A stretch of DNA of 64,000 bases from Campanula takesimana (Eukaryota > Streptophyta > Magnoliopsida > Asterales > Campanulaceae), in contig JAOWBW010000768.1 of assembly GCA_026119855.1 (NCBI GenBank), positions 1-64,000 on the forward strand, given 5' to 3'. Of this stretch, positions 43,756-55,953 are shown one piece after another. The notes beneath the pieces were generated by a model, which worked only from the letters and a program-made list of their open reading frames with translations, searched no databases and had not been told where the DNA came from. Numbering within the stretch: the stretch's first letter is position 1; each line of letters starts with the position of its first letter. Position numbers and translations under genes: made by a program.

Positions 43756-44440
43756 TGTTGGATTTTGAGCAATCATGCGCAGCGGAATTAAACCCAAAAG
43801 CCTAGATCCATTCAAGATTATTAAATTAATATGAGTATGAATTTAGAATAGTAACTGTGATGATGCTTTAAAATTTTCGAATCTTCAATCTTTGTTCTTC
43901 GCGTTCTTGAATCACGATCGCAAGAACACGTCTTCAATTGTAGGATCACGAACAACAAGGAGTTGAGATCAACGCCCTCTATGTGTATCCACACGCGAAA
44001 GAATATCTAGAAAGATTCTAGATCTGGACTGCTAGATCCAATAGAAACTCTTTCTGTCAAGGCTATATCAATTTATGTGTTCTTATTCTTTGATCTTGAG
44101 ATCTTGGAATAAGAATGTGTTACTAAACTCTTTGGAGACTCTCAATATTGATACAAGATCAATTGTTGCTGAATATGATTTAGAGAGGGGTATTTATACT
44201 CATTATTCCTAAATGTTTTAGGAGAAATAGGTCAAAACCCGTCAAAACTCGGAACAAAAAGACTTGGGCCTGAAACCAGAAGGTTCAGCCGAGTCTTATA
44301 GTGGGTTCGGTCGAACCTCACCACGAACTCAAAAGATTCGGCCGAGTCATAGCGTGGCTTCGGCCGATATCTCTTTATATAATGAATAAATGATAACATA
44401 ATATTGTTCAAATAACGTGCCTGGGGCATATACACCAGCA
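43756..44440 (-). mobile_element. Element E: copia 3' LTR (685 bp)
   Basis: On the minus strand it starts TGCTGGTGTATATGCCCC at 44440 and ends TTGCTCAAAATCCAACA at 43756. It is directly preceded by the purine tract AGTGGGAGAT, which follows the pol stop. Four TTCGGCCGAA-type words lie at 44284-44368. ATTAG (43751-43755) would be the target duplication; its partner is not in view. Confidence 0.82.
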
Positions 44441-44454
44441 ATCTCCCACTTGCA

Positions 44455-45033
44455 CTAGGCCCAATCAATCATGTATCTAATACCCATGGATCTAACATGA
44501 CCATCATGTTTAGCTTGTGGAATTCCCTTTGTTAGCAGATCATCTATGTTATCATCAGTTGGTACTCTGCATATTTTTACGTTCTCCCTCTCCACGATTT
44601 CTCGAATGCGATGAAAACGCCTAAGTATGGTTTTGGATATTTGATTTGCTCTTGGTTCTTTTGCTTGAGCAATATCACCATTATTATCACAATAAAGGTC
44701 TATTGGGTTAGTAATGTTAGGAACCACCTCTAATTCAGTAATGAGTTTCTTGATCCAAACATCCTCTTAAGCAGCATCCGATGTAGCTAAATACTCAGCT
44801 TCAGTTGTAGAATCAGATAATGTGCTCTTCTTAGAACTCTTCCAGCTTACAGCACCACCGTTTAGCATAAACACAAAACCAGATTGCGATCTATAATCAT
44901 CCTTGTTAGTTTGGAAGCTTGCATCTGTGTAACCCCTTACAACAAGATCATCTTCCAAACCTCCATAAATCAAGAACGATTTTTTAGTCCTTCTCATGTA
45001 CTTAAGAATCGTCTTGACTGCTGTTGGTCCCAA
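44455..45033 (-). pseudogene. Element E: copia RNase H C-terminal part of pol
   Basis: Minus-strand frames (45033-44767 and 44727-44455) read as the copia RNase H end: AVKTILKYMRRTKKSFLIYGG, GYTDASFQTNKDD, SGFVFMLNGGAVSWKSSKK and STTEAEYLA, then LYCDNNGDIAQAKEP and the RFHRIREIVERENVKI region before the 3' LTR. The catalytic-type Asp in YTDA, Glu in EAEY and Asp in YCDN are present. One TAA (near 44767) interrupts the frame between the two parts. The 5' portion is cut at about 45049 by insertion of element F. RNase H degrades element RNA during reverse transcription. Confidence 0.88.
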
Positions 45034-45049
45034 AGGGGCAACAAGGGTA

Positions 45050-46431
45050 TGAAAAATGCTAGAGGGGGTGGGGGGGTGAATAGCGTTTTAAAATTCTTTT
45101 CAAACCCTTTTGCAAATCAATGGCTTATGCGCACAGTTCTCAAATAAGCTAAGTATAGCGCGCAGAGAGAGTGTGAAATGCACAGCGGAAATTTAAGCAG
45201 CTACTGCGCAGGAAAAGGCTGCGCAGAGATAAAAACACACGCGCTAAGTTTTGGCTTAAAGTGTTGGTAAGAAAGTATTCTATGGCAATAAGCAATAACA
45301 AACACAGCAGCAATAGCAGTAATCTGGTAAGATCAAACAAAACAATAATTCAGAAATATCTAAGTAGGAAACAAATAGCAAGAATAATGAACAAGCTATT
45401 TGGAGAGGTTCGATCTATGAAAGATCTACGTCCTCTACCAAGATGGTTGGTCTTGGATTTTCTAATGAGATTTATATTGATGTGAGGAGCTTTTACAAGA
45501 TTACAAAGAATCAAAACTCAAATCAAAATCTAATCTATGAAGTGCAAATCCTAGACTAAACCGGTGTATCTCAAGAAGTAAGATCTAAATGATGAAATCT
45601 TTAAGAGGTGTGTGTGTGTCAGAAATTCTGGGCTCTAAGAATCTATGAGATGAAGAGCACGGAGAATTCTGGTGTTGCAAGGCTTAGGATCTGGGCAGGA
45701 GTTTGAAGGTATGAAGGTTTGAAGGTTGTTCTTGAATCTGGGATTATGAGCAGCAATCTTCTTAACTTCAAGGAAACTTATGAAAGCACAAACTCTAGCA
45801 ACTTGAAAATGAAGATGAGCAGGCTATTTATAGCAGAGAGCTTAAAACTAGCCGTTGGAGCTCTGAGCAAGGACGATGAGCTGACACTATATGATTGGTG
45901 CGCAGATGTCCTTCATAGCCGTTGGGGCTCTGATCAAGGTTGATGACTTGGCACAATATGATTGGTGCGCAGGTTTTTCTGAGCCGTTGGAGATTGAGCA
46001 TGAAGACCAAATTCAAAAGCTTCTTCTAGAAGGTTGACAGCTGTCTTTATTTTAATTATTTCATCTGAGCGCATCTCCACCGTTGGATATGCTGAGTGTG
46101 CAAATTTGTCGTTTATGCACAACTAAGCGTACATCTTCTGAGCGCTTTCCAAGTTAGGTGATCTGAATGCATCGAAAACTGAGCAAGGTAGAATGCTGCA
46201 CAGGAGAGACCTGCGCAGTGGTGTCCTGCGCAGAGACCACAGTCTTGCTTAGTTCTTCATTCCTTTTCGCTCCAAGTCCTATATTCTAAGCCCATACTAT
46301 AAAATGGACTTAGCTAAAATTGAAGTTATAAAACTTCTTACATAGGGTCCTAAAGTCCATAAAATACTCTTAGGTGATGGTATCAATCAATTCTAACATA
46401 ATTAGGAGGGTTAAGAGAAGCATACCCAATA
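45050..46431 (-). mobile_element. Element F: SIRE-like copia 3' LTR (approx. 1.38 kb)
   Basis: On the minus strand a purine tract CATTTAGGGGAAGAT precedes TATTGGGTATGC at 46431, and the repeat ends CTCTAGCATTTTTCA at 45050, inside the E RNase H gene. The AGAGGGGGTG...GTGAATAGCG end and GGAGAGGTTCG...CTACGTCC block are typical of large copia LTRs. The first dinucleotide is TA rather than TG, probably by mutation. The 5' LTR would lie beyond 50208 and is not seen. Confidence 0.62.
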
Positions 46432-49400
46432 ATCTTCCCCTAAATGATTGATGCCATTACCTACTATGACAAAGGCAATTCATTGTACTTGATAATAACA
46501 TGTCCATAAAAAAATGAAAATGGTAAATCATGCCTCAAGTCAATGCACACACTAGCCTATGCTATAGATTTCTAGTCTATCCAAAAGATTAACTTACAAT
46601 ATGGGAAAGACAGAAATAACATGCAGCGCATACAAAAGATATGAATTTTAGTTTAAGTATGCATTTAAACTGAATGTTCAAACATCATGCGTAGAAAATA
46701 TGAGCAGATAATAATATGCGCATGAGGTGGAATAAAACATTCATTGTTCCAGAAACGAAGAGTTTGATTTGAACAAGGTTTTGGAAACAAATGATGCTAT
46801 TTTTCTCATTAAAACTTGAAATGATAATAGTTGCAGATTACAAGTTTGAAAGAGAAAAGAAAAATGCGCACAAAAAGGAATACCTTGCGCAAATACAAAA
46901 TACAAAAGAAACTAGTTGATGTGGATGCGATGCAGGGCTTCACGCAGCTCGTTCTGCAGACTGTTGAACTTGTTCATAAGTTCAATCTTCAGTGTTTGAA
47001 ACTTCTCACGGAAATCAACAGCCTCACCAACATACGTGCGCATTCCATCGCGCATCAACCTATTGTCATCTTGGAGCTCACGGAAGTTAGCTCTGTATTG
47101 CACTTGATGTCCGGTCATTTGATTGAAGTATAACTGTTCCGCAGCTTCAATGGTGTTGATGATGATGGTCTGCGTTGCTTCAAGTCTTTGGTCAGTGTGG
47201 AGGCACTGGGTGTTCACGCTGGCTTGAATGTCAAACATTGCTTGGTCCATTCTAGCGTTGAACCCATCAGCGAAATCAGTCATCGCTTGAGTAATGCACT
47301 CCCTAACACTTTCCATGTTAAGCGCACTTGCTTGCGTAGGACCACTGTGCGCAAATCTTTCCAACATCTCTGCTTCAAGGCCACCAAACCCTTCATGCAA
47401 ACCATTGGCCAAGCTCTTGCGCAGACGCTTCAGCAATCCTATAAACCCATCATTGATAGCGGTATAGGTGCATACGTTTTCGAGCATCCCAACAATTGAC
47501 TTCAGCGAGTCCAGGACCATTTGATCTAAAGTATCAGGGACGCGCCTGCGCAGAGGGACCGGCAGAAGTACTTGCCTTTGATAAACTCTCCCCCCTTAAT
47601 GGCAGCAATCTCTATACGCTGCGCATCAAGTTGCTCCTGAATGGCTGTTTGCGCAGTAATAAGTTGAGCCATTTGGGACTGCGCAACTACCTGATTTACT
47701 TGGATAGTATTCAGAGCTTGGAGAATTTGGCGCAGGTCTGCAGAGGAAGAGGGAGAGAGGAGGTAGATACTGTGGGAAAATTAGAGGGAATAGCTTGAGC
47801 GGATGGAGGAGGAGATACTTTGGGAGGAGAGTGTTTGGGTGAAGGTTGCTGGGGAGAGAGATGAATAGGGTCAATATCAGGAGACTTATGCGCAGGTGAA
47901 TGCGTGCTGCTGCTATCAGTATCAGTTGTGCGCACATCACCTTCCTTTTCACCTTCAGGAGGATCATCAGTTCGCTGCGCAGCAACATCGGCCTGCGCAG
48001 ATTTGGTTACTTCCTCATCCTCATCATCTTCCAAGTCCAATCCATCATGGAGGACAGAGTGCCAGGTTGAGTATTTCCAACCGGAGTATTGAGGCGACGG
48101 AAGGTACTAGTTGTTGGTTCAGGAGAGGGTAGTGCATCCGCAGCTTTTGGCTGTCCCTTTGCAGTGCTGCGCACAACTTGTTTCTTGCGCGGAGTCCGAA
48201 GAGGAACATCCGCAGTAGTTGCAGCAGCAGGAGTCTTCGCAGGAGTAGCGGTATCAGGGAAAGCCTCATCCATCCAGTCATCACTATCTCCTTGACCCTG
48301 AGCAGGTGAGGGTTTTTCAGTAGCCTCGGGAACTTGCTCCCCCTGCGCGGTATCAACCGCAGCATCAGCAGCAGTCTCATCCACAGGAGAGGGAGCAGGC
48401 GCAGATGGAGCTTTGCGCTTCTTTGAAGGCTTGGGAGCAGGAGGAGCTGGCATGTCGGTTGACCTGATTTTGATGCCAGCAGTGGATCTGACATTTGGAA
48501 TCTCCTTCACCTTTTTGGGCACGGATCTGCAATACCTTTGCCCTTGCGCTTTGCTTGCGCAGCTGCCGTTTTAGGCTCATCATGCGCAGCGGCCTTTGAA
48601 GGCTGCGCAGAAGTTTTCTTGGACTTGGCTTGGGGGGCTTCATCATCATCATTAACATCATCATCGCTATCAACCCAATCTTATTTGTTGGGGCAATTAT
48701 CCTTGTTCCAAATCTTGCGATAATCACCGCGACCAATTTCATTGCGCAATGAGTAGAGGTGAGAGATGGAATAGGTCTTGGTGCACGAAATTTTGAGTTC
48801 AGGACGTTTCTGCACGAAGGTGCGCAGCTTAGAAACATTCATTAGGTATTTAGAGAGTAACCTACAGTGAGTTCTGTACTTGGCTACTTTCTTGTCCATG
48901 CGCTTGTCGTAGCTTTCCGACGCATCCCATAGTTCATCAAATAGAACGGAGGACCAATCCATAGTATCGCCATTATAAACTGCAGCGCAGTAAGACCATT
49001 GCTTGGAAATGAACTTGCCCTTATTTCCATTCTTGCAGTTGACTGAATCACAATAATGGTGCACAGGTGATACATCACCTCACCAAACTCTTTTCTGTCA
49101 TGAACGCTCCACTTCTTTGCAAGAGTGGGTTCCCCAACCAGTTTCTGCGCAAGCTTGTTTTTTTTAGCTTCAGAATAGACTTCAGGCGCATCATCGACAT
49201 TAAATCCGTAAAGATTCTTAAGTGACGCAGGAACCATGCGCACTGAGTAATTTTGAACAGTCGAGCGGATTACATCAATCTTTGCGTGAGTTTGCTTGTG
49301 CGTCATAGTGACATGCTCTGCGCCTTCAAAGAATTCATCCACCAAAGAAGGGACATAGAAGTCCTGATCCAGAGTAAATAGAGGTAAAATTCCAGAGGTA

Positions 49401-49660
49401 TCCATGAGGTGAATAAGCCTGCGTCCTACAACGTCTTTTTGTAGCACAGCAAGATCTAATTCCCATCCTTGTAGGAAATAGAAAGAATTCTGCGCAAGAC
49501 AAGAAAGAGATTAGACAAAAAGCATTGCGCATGGAGAGAAGCGCATGCGCATATAGCGCAGATATACGTATGCGCAGCAACTCCATACTTGATAAAAAAC
49601 ATGAAGTAATGCGCACAAACAGGTAAAAATGCGCAAAAGCAAGTATTCATGCGCAAAAAC
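46200..49660. repeat. Dispersed TGCGCA words throughout element F
   Basis: More than 30 TGCGCA hexamers occur in about 3.5 kb, against about one expected by chance. They occur in LTR, intron and coding parts alike. The densest run is in the intron at 49490-49655. Confidence 0.8.
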
Positions 49661-50208
49661 ACAAACACTTAGAGATAAATAGGCGATCCAAAGTATAAGA
49701 GAAAAGTCATGAACTTGATGAACACGGAAGGACTGTTCATGAACACGAAGAACATCATGAACACCAAAAATCAAAGTTTGACCAAAATGGACAAAAAACA
49801 TGTCGAAATGACCGCATTTCAAGGACGAAAACATCCATATCAACGAAATTTCCAAAAACACGACATCAGACCCAGAAACTAAGAAAACCTGTTCATCTGC
49901 TCAAGATTTTCGAACAAAAAAAATTTGCAGAAATCAAGTGAAAACATCATTGATCATGAAATAAAGAGATATATAGATAGATCAGAGAGAGACGAACCCA
50001 AAACAACAAACGATTTTGAAAATGATTAACAGATAAGATAGAAATCGAGAAGGGGAGTTTTTAGAGCTCGAAACTTAACAATGGCGGACAGATCAAAAAG
50101 GATTCGAAGGTTAAGGAATATACCATATCGTCGACGGTTTTAGCTTCTGGAGGAGGAAATTCTTCACGGGCTCATGGACCTCAACAACAACCTTAGCTTT
50201 TGCCTTTC
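46912..50208 (-). pseudogene. Element F: spliced extra ORF, putative plant transposon protein with coiled coil
   Basis: The minus-strand gene lies just upstream of the 3' LTR of F. A first exon fragment (50208-50124, ending EFPPPEAKTVDDM) is cut by element D. A 634-nt intron (50123-49490) ends TTGTCTTGCGCAG. Exon 2 starts at 49489 (NSFYFLQGWELDLAV) and runs through a globular region (FYVPSLVDEFFEGAEHV, SVHDRKEFGEVMYH, NGNKGKFISKQWSYC), an Ala/Pro/Lys/Asp-rich low-complexity middle (48650-48000) and a C-terminal coiled coil ending at 46912. Frameshifts near 49060, 48680 and 47620-48000 break it. It resembles proteins annotated as putative plant transposon protein; in SIRE elements this place holds an env-like ORF. 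Function unknown. Confidence 0.55.
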
Positions 50209-51414
50209 TGTAGACACCCCGCCTTGGACCTCTCATGTCCCGATTGCATACACATTCTTTGTCTTCCTCTTTTCTGTTAAGTTTTGTTACTTTTCGTTAA
50301 CTTTCGTTACTTTCCGTTAAGTTCCTGACTTACTCCGTTAGTCTTGGATTTGACTAAGTGGCAAAGTCAACCTTGAGTCTTTGTTTCATTTATTTTTGTT
50401 GACTTTCGTGATGTTCGTTAAGTTTTGGACTAATTCCGTTAGTTTTGGGGCTTAACTGCATAACGGGGTTAACTTTTGGGCTGAAATATGAATTTCCTGA
50501 AGCTGGGATGCGCACGCCTTTGCCCTCCTTTGTGGGAGGCGTGCTCCTCCCATAGGGGGGTGGGAAGCGCGCGCTTCCCGCTTCCAGAATCTCAGATTTT
50601 GCCAAATTTCCCTCCTTTTCTGATTTGTAACCCCCAAGACCATTATGCCTTGGCTTGATCCGGGGAATGGCCATCTTTGTGACCACAAACACTTCTCCAA
50701 CACTTATATAAACCTCTTCATTCCATCATGAAAGGGGAGGATGATTTCTTAACACAAAAATACTTCAAAACACACAAAAGTCTATTTTTCAAGAAGTGGT
50801 CAACATAAAGATTTGGTTCTTCTCCATTCAAGCATAAGGTACAAGGTTTATTCTCTTCTTCTAAATTCTAAGTCTTATTTCCTTCTTCATCTTCTCATCT
50901 CTTCTAAGTGAGTATGCAATCTCCATAAAAGGGATACAACCAAAAGGTCACTTCACTATTGAAGTTTGACCAAGGTTACATCCCAACATTCCAATCTCTA
51001 TTTCAATCATTGATCATTTCTTAATGTAATGATTTAGCAATAATTCAACATGTAATTCTTAGCATAAATCAATAAATAGAACAATTCTATTTTTATTTCC
51101 CTTTTCTTTCCCTGTTATCGTTAGCACATTTTCTACTTAATTAATTGAAGGACATGTAAATATTAGAACACCAATAGTAGCAAGACCCGCATAAGCGGGG
51201 CGGAGTGGGTGTTTAAGTACTTCCCACTCCGTCACCTAACCCCCGAACCCTTCTCTCCCGAATCTCTGGTTTTGTACATAAATTAGCCTATTTCTAGGTT
51301 TTTCTTATGTTCCTTTAAAAACATAGGTGGCGACTCTAAACAAATCTAAAACAAGTTAGACATCCTAGGATAATTCACCGCTCTAGCCAAGCCGTGGTTT
51401 CCCGGGTATCTACA
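50209..51414 (+). mobile_element. Element D: Tat-like gypsy 5' LTR (1206 bp)
   Basis: It starts TGTAGACACCCCGCC and ends CCCGGGTATCTACA. A TATA box (TTATATAAACC) is near 50703. It is related to the LTRs of A and B. It carries a GC-word triad (50509-50581) and a PBS-like TGGCGACTCTA at 51328-51338 inside the LTR. It is inserted in the exon of the F extra ORF. The 3' part of the element lies in or beyond the assembly gap. Confidence 0.9.
50509..50581. repeat. GC-word triad in LTR of element D
   Basis: The blocks are TGCGCACGCCTTTGCC, GGCGTGCTCCTCCC and AGCGCGCGCTTCCC, in U3 as in LTRs A and B. Confidence 0.7.
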
Positions 51415-51415
51415 G

Positions 51416-51432
51416 TGGCGACTCCGGGGGAC
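51416..51432 (+). other. Element D primer-binding site
   Basis: TGGCGACTCCGGGGGAC starts one base after the LTR end. It shares TGGCGACTCC with the site of element C. Confidence 0.85.
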
Positions 51433-52598
51433 GATTTAGAGGGTTAAACTTGTGTTCTTAACTTTTGTGTTCTTATTACTGTTTTCTGGGCATTCTGGTA
51501 AAAAGGGTGGGAAGCGCGCGCCTCTGGCTTCTTGGCCTAAAGCGCGCGCGTCCGACCCCAATTACCAGAATCGCCCGCCTCCTTTCTTGTCCTTCAATTC
51601 CATATTTCTGTGCTAACAAATCTGCAGGGGAAAGTTTTCTTAATTAAGGGTCAAGGCAATCCCTTGAACCCACTGATTTGCAGGTTCTCACCCAGAAGCG
51701 GGCGCCTCTGCCCTTCTTCCTCTCAGCGCGCGGCCTTCCGCATAGGCAACCCAATGCGCGCGCTTCTGGGCGCATTCCCAAAACAGAACAGTGCACAGAC
51801 AGAAACAGACAGAATGACAGTGTGTGGGCACCGGGCCTGCATACAATTTCTTTTACTTTCTGTTTATTTTTATCGGTCACACGGGTGATTCGAAAGTTGT
51901 AAATTACGTGCTTATTTGTTTTTTTTTATTTTTATTTCCTTAAAAAAAAAAAATGTTTTGTCACATGTTAGACCTCACACTACATACACATATTCTTATC
52001 AACTGCTCACTATCGAGTCGCACAAGTCCAACCCCAAACCCGTCGAGGCCCGTCCTAGAAAGTTTCAAGCTCACTCGACCTTGGCTCTTTCGAAGTGGTA
52101 AACCTCAGCCCGTGGCGTAGTTCATGACTACATGCCGGGGGTGACCTTTGAGCCTCATATTCAAGCCGAGCACAAGCCACACAATTCTAGTCTAGGGTCT
52201 AACACTCCGTGACTCAAGTCGGTTCCATGTGCGAGAATTCCCTAAACTAATGTCTTCAAATCATACATGCCAATTTGTTGCAATGGACGCAATAAAAATC
52301 CGTCCCCAAAAGTGGTTATTTTGGACGAAAAAAAATCCGTCCCCGCATGTATGATTTACTACATTAATTTAGTTTAATCCTGTCACATGTAGGTATCACA
52401 AATGTGGTGGAATCCGATGAGTATATGAGACCGCGAGAAGGTCTATATACTAGTGTGACGATTCCACTATTTTTCTAGAAACCCCAAAAAGACTCCGTCC
52501 TTCCGACTTTGTAAAAAAAAAAAAAAAAGTCGTTTTTTCCTTATGTGGTTGAGTCTTTTTCTTTGTTTGTGGGTTAATTCATTTTATCTAAAAGGTGT
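51433..52598 (+). other. Element D leader with two more GC-word triads
   Basis: The untranslated leader has GC triads at 51509-51570 and 51697-51770. Two AAAATCCGTCCCC repeats lie near 52290-52345. No long ORF precedes gag. Confidence 0.7.
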
Positions 52599-53565
52599 TT
52601 GTGGGACCAATCTAAGATCAACCGTGCTCTTTCTCAAGGTCCAATGGCTTCAAATGGCAACGACAACGGCATTCCCGTGTCCAACGAAGGGTTATTCAGC
52701 ATGGTGGAAGCATTGAAAGAGCAAGTTGATACACTAGCCGAGAATGTCCGCCGCAAGGATGATCTATGGCGAGCTCGTTACAAGCATGTGAAAACGGTCC
52801 ACGAGAAAGAAGTTGCTAAACTCGAGGACCAATGAAGGGGCTCACGAATGAAATAAAGGTCCAAGGCATCAATACCGGTTTGGTAAACACTCTCATGTCC
52901 TACAATTGACCAAAAGCTTAGTGGGGCTAAATTTGCACAAGGGCCCAAACACGATCTTCATCAAGCTTCTCTCCTCATGAAACACAATGGAGGCTCTCCC
53001 CCGAAAAGTTCAGATGCCCGATATTGGCAAGTTCAACGGCAACTCTTGCCCCAACGCTCATGTCGACTCCTACATTTGGCCCTGCTACCAAAGAAAGTGT
53101 CTCCTCAATAATGGCACAATGCTTCCCGCTTACTCTCGAGGGGGGTCGCCAAAAAGATTGGTATATGGGTCTTCCAGTTTCCACCCGACTCAATTGGGAT
53201 GCCGCTATGCTTGCCTTTAAGTCACAATATCAAGGCAACTCCATATTCGCCCAACAAGAAGGAATTGGAGAGCACCGTGCAAATGGGTGATGAATCATTG
53301 GGATTTCTATCGCCGTTGGAATGACAAGCTAGCCGAGATGGTTGATAGGCCTTCCAAGAAGGAACAAATGGACATCTTCTTGAAGTGTTTGAAAAATGGA
53401 CTACCGCACTCATCTTAGTGGGGCTTTTCACTCCGATTTTCAAGCATGTATGATGCGGGGGTTAGAATCGACAATTTGCTCCGAGAAGTGGCGAGTCCTC
53501 CTATGACACAGCTTCAACGACAAAGGGTTCCCAAGCAATGACATGGAAGAATGTAGTGATATGGG
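52599..53565 (+). pseudogene. Element D: gag, frameshifted
   Basis: The N-terminal frame 52599-52835 has a coiled-coil segment (GLFSMVEALKEQVDTLAENV). A frame change and stop follow. The gag core then appears in pieces: MPDIGKFNGNSCPNAHV at 53010-53060, FPLTLEGG...DWYMGLPVSTRLNWDA at 53120-53205, FKSQYQG near 53220 and WNDKLAEMVDRPSKKEQMD near 53310-53370. These match the retrotransposon gag core (about PF03732). At least three frameshifts and a TAG near 53417 inactivate it. No pol is seen before the gap at 53941. Confidence 0.82.
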
Positions 53566-53940
53566 AGACTACAACGACAATGGGGACTACAACAACAATC
53601 TCCGTTCTCTTTCTCTACTAGTAATAGGAATTACACAAAAAAAAAAAAAAAAAAAAAGAGTCAAAGTCCTCTTAAGTGTCATTATGTTTTCTTTGTCCAA
53701 TTAATGCGAAATTTTGAGTCAAGTCTCATCATCAAATAAAAAAGTCGTTCTTGTCCCATACACTCTTCCAAGTTGTTCAATCTAATTCTTGGCAAAATGA
53801 TGAAAAAGATGTCTAAAACACGTTTTTAGAACAAGGGCATCACTTGAACGCCTAGGGGCTAAACATCGACGCCAACATCAACGACGAAGCCAAGACAAAC
53901 AAGGTGGAGCAACAATCATGAAGAAGTCAAGCAAAAGTTT

Positions 53941-54040
53941 NNNNNNNNNNNNNNNNNNNNNNNNNNNNNNNNNNNNNNNNNNNNNNNNNNNNNNNNNNNN
54001 NNNNNNNNNNNNNNNNNNNNNNNNNNNNNNNNNNNNNNNN
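53941..54040. other. Assembly gap (100 N)
   Basis: Exactly 100 N is a conventional size for a gap of unknown length. Elements D, F, E and probably G are all open on its left side. Confidence 0.95.
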
Positions 54041-54450
54041 TTTGAGTGGAAGAAAGAACAGTTCAGGTCTTATTGAAGAACAAATGAGATCACAAGATAG
54101 AGTAAACCAGCAGCCACCATGGCTATACCAAGTTCTAAGTCTAAACATGACCTGAAAAACATGGAAAAAAAAATCTCGTCCTTTTTTTTTCTTTTAGATA
54201 TTTGACTTTTTTAACTAGCTAGGATGAATCACTAATGCTGCTTGCAACTTTTTCTTGTGTTGTAAACTTTTTTTTTTTCTATTTTTCAGTATAATGGGTA
54301 GATCAAGATTACTACTTGTTTCCCCTGGTTTCTTGAAACCCATGAATCTGATTTACAAAGTGAATTGTTTTTCTCTAAACTTTGTAATCATCACTATGAG
54401 ATTCTACGTTGTTTGTCTTCTGAAAAGATCCTGACTCGTGTTTTCTTGTA

Positions 54451-54529
54451 CTACCTCCGTCCCAAATAAATTTCTGTAATTACTCTTAATCAAGAGCGAT
54501 TTTGGATATTCATTTTAGGACGGAGGGAG
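54451..54529. mobile_element. Short Stowaway-type MITE
   Basis: Ends are CTACCTCCGTCCCAAATAAA and CATTTTAGGACGGAGGGAG, with TA flanks. About 79 bp. Confidence 0.8.
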
Positions 54530-55755
54530 TACTACTTCATTTGATAGAAGCGTACTATCTTGACTTAAAATTGTCCTTCTCGCACCTATTCTTCATTAAA
54601 GTCCAGGAAAACACGTAATTAGACCAGAATTTTCTAAAAAATTGACAATAGAAGATATCCAGGGGAAATATCAATAATTCTACGTCCCCACGAAAATCAC
54701 AAGGAACTTCATCAATCAACATTATATGGATTGATTAAAAGTCTTAGTTTTAGTTACTTGGTTCACTTTAAATCCCACGTCTCTAGTTTACGTTATGTAG
54801 AAGTATCTACTAGAGGATAATGACAGATGAACTGCATTTTCAGATGCAAAATAAGATTTTTATTCTGGACTGATAGAAGATATCAATCAGATGATCAGAA
54901 GCCAAAAGTTCAGAAAGGGACCTGATCTAGATCTGTAAACAGATCCTGAGTGGATCGGATTTGGGAATTCTTAATCTAGTACTATACGTACGTTTCTTTT
55001 GCTCATTGTCGTAAAATTATGACTAAGTTATACACAATCCGTGTATACATTCACATATGAGTCGTGAAAATGAGATGCACCTGACATGACACCTGTCATG
55101 TTAGCATGGGCCCACTAACTGTCCCAATTCCATGATTAAACTGTGAACGTCAAATCAAGTGTGTCTCATTTTCACGATGCGAACTCTATTCTTATCAAAA
55201 TTAAACAAAATATACAAATAACATTATTAAGGGTCGAGAGTTGGAATAATACAAAACCATATCTTTTTCTAGGAAATTAAATAATAAATAAAATGACAAC
55301 AAAAAAGGAATATCAAGTCAATAGTTATTCTGTTTCATAGTATGGAGATTGTACCCATGAAGACACCTTGATTTGGTATTCATTTATATTCCTGCTTAGC
55401 TTGCTTTATAACCAATCTGCCAATTATAATTATAAATGAATGCAAAGGAAGGGGGGAGGAATCTGATCTAAACCCATTAAACTATTAAATTAAAACATCT
55501 CCAACCCTATCTAGCCTAGCTTAATCTCTTCAATTATTCTTCCAATTTCAACAACCAATTTGCTAATTAAATAGAAAGAAAGAAAAAAAAAAAAAAAAAA
55601 GCTCCAACAGTTTGAACTTGAGTTAATCTGTTTTGTCTGCCACTACATTAACACTAGATTCCCATTCCCAAATTAACAACTGCTTACTTTGTCATCAAAC
55701 TATTTAGAGGGAGAGTCTTGACGTGACTGTAAAGTCGTTTTATTGTAATCTGAAA

Positions 55756-55953
55756 CAGTGGCGGATCTAGGATTTTTGCTGAGGGGGTCAAGATTTTAGA
55801 ACTCATGTATGCTATATATTTGAGGCCGGGGCTCGGATATTATTTACTGGGGGTCGGTATTTAAATTCTGAGCAATTAGAGGGATCCTAGTTGAAATTTT
55901 TCAAAAGTCAAGGGGTCAATTGACCCAGACAACTCCATATAAATCCGTGCCCA
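55756..55953. mobile_element. hAT-like MITE
   Basis: It starts CAGTGGCGGATCTAGGATTTT and ends ATAAATCCGTGCCC. The terminal parts are imperfect inverted repeats of the type seen in small hAT elements. Target duplications are not clear. Confidence 0.55.

Noticed and set aside
47496..48132. Plus-strand frames of 62-100 codons in element F
   Set aside because: They are shadows of the minus-strand low-complexity and coiled-coil region.
53927..54148. 73-codon minus-strand frame across the N run
   Set aside because: It is an artefact of translating N bases.
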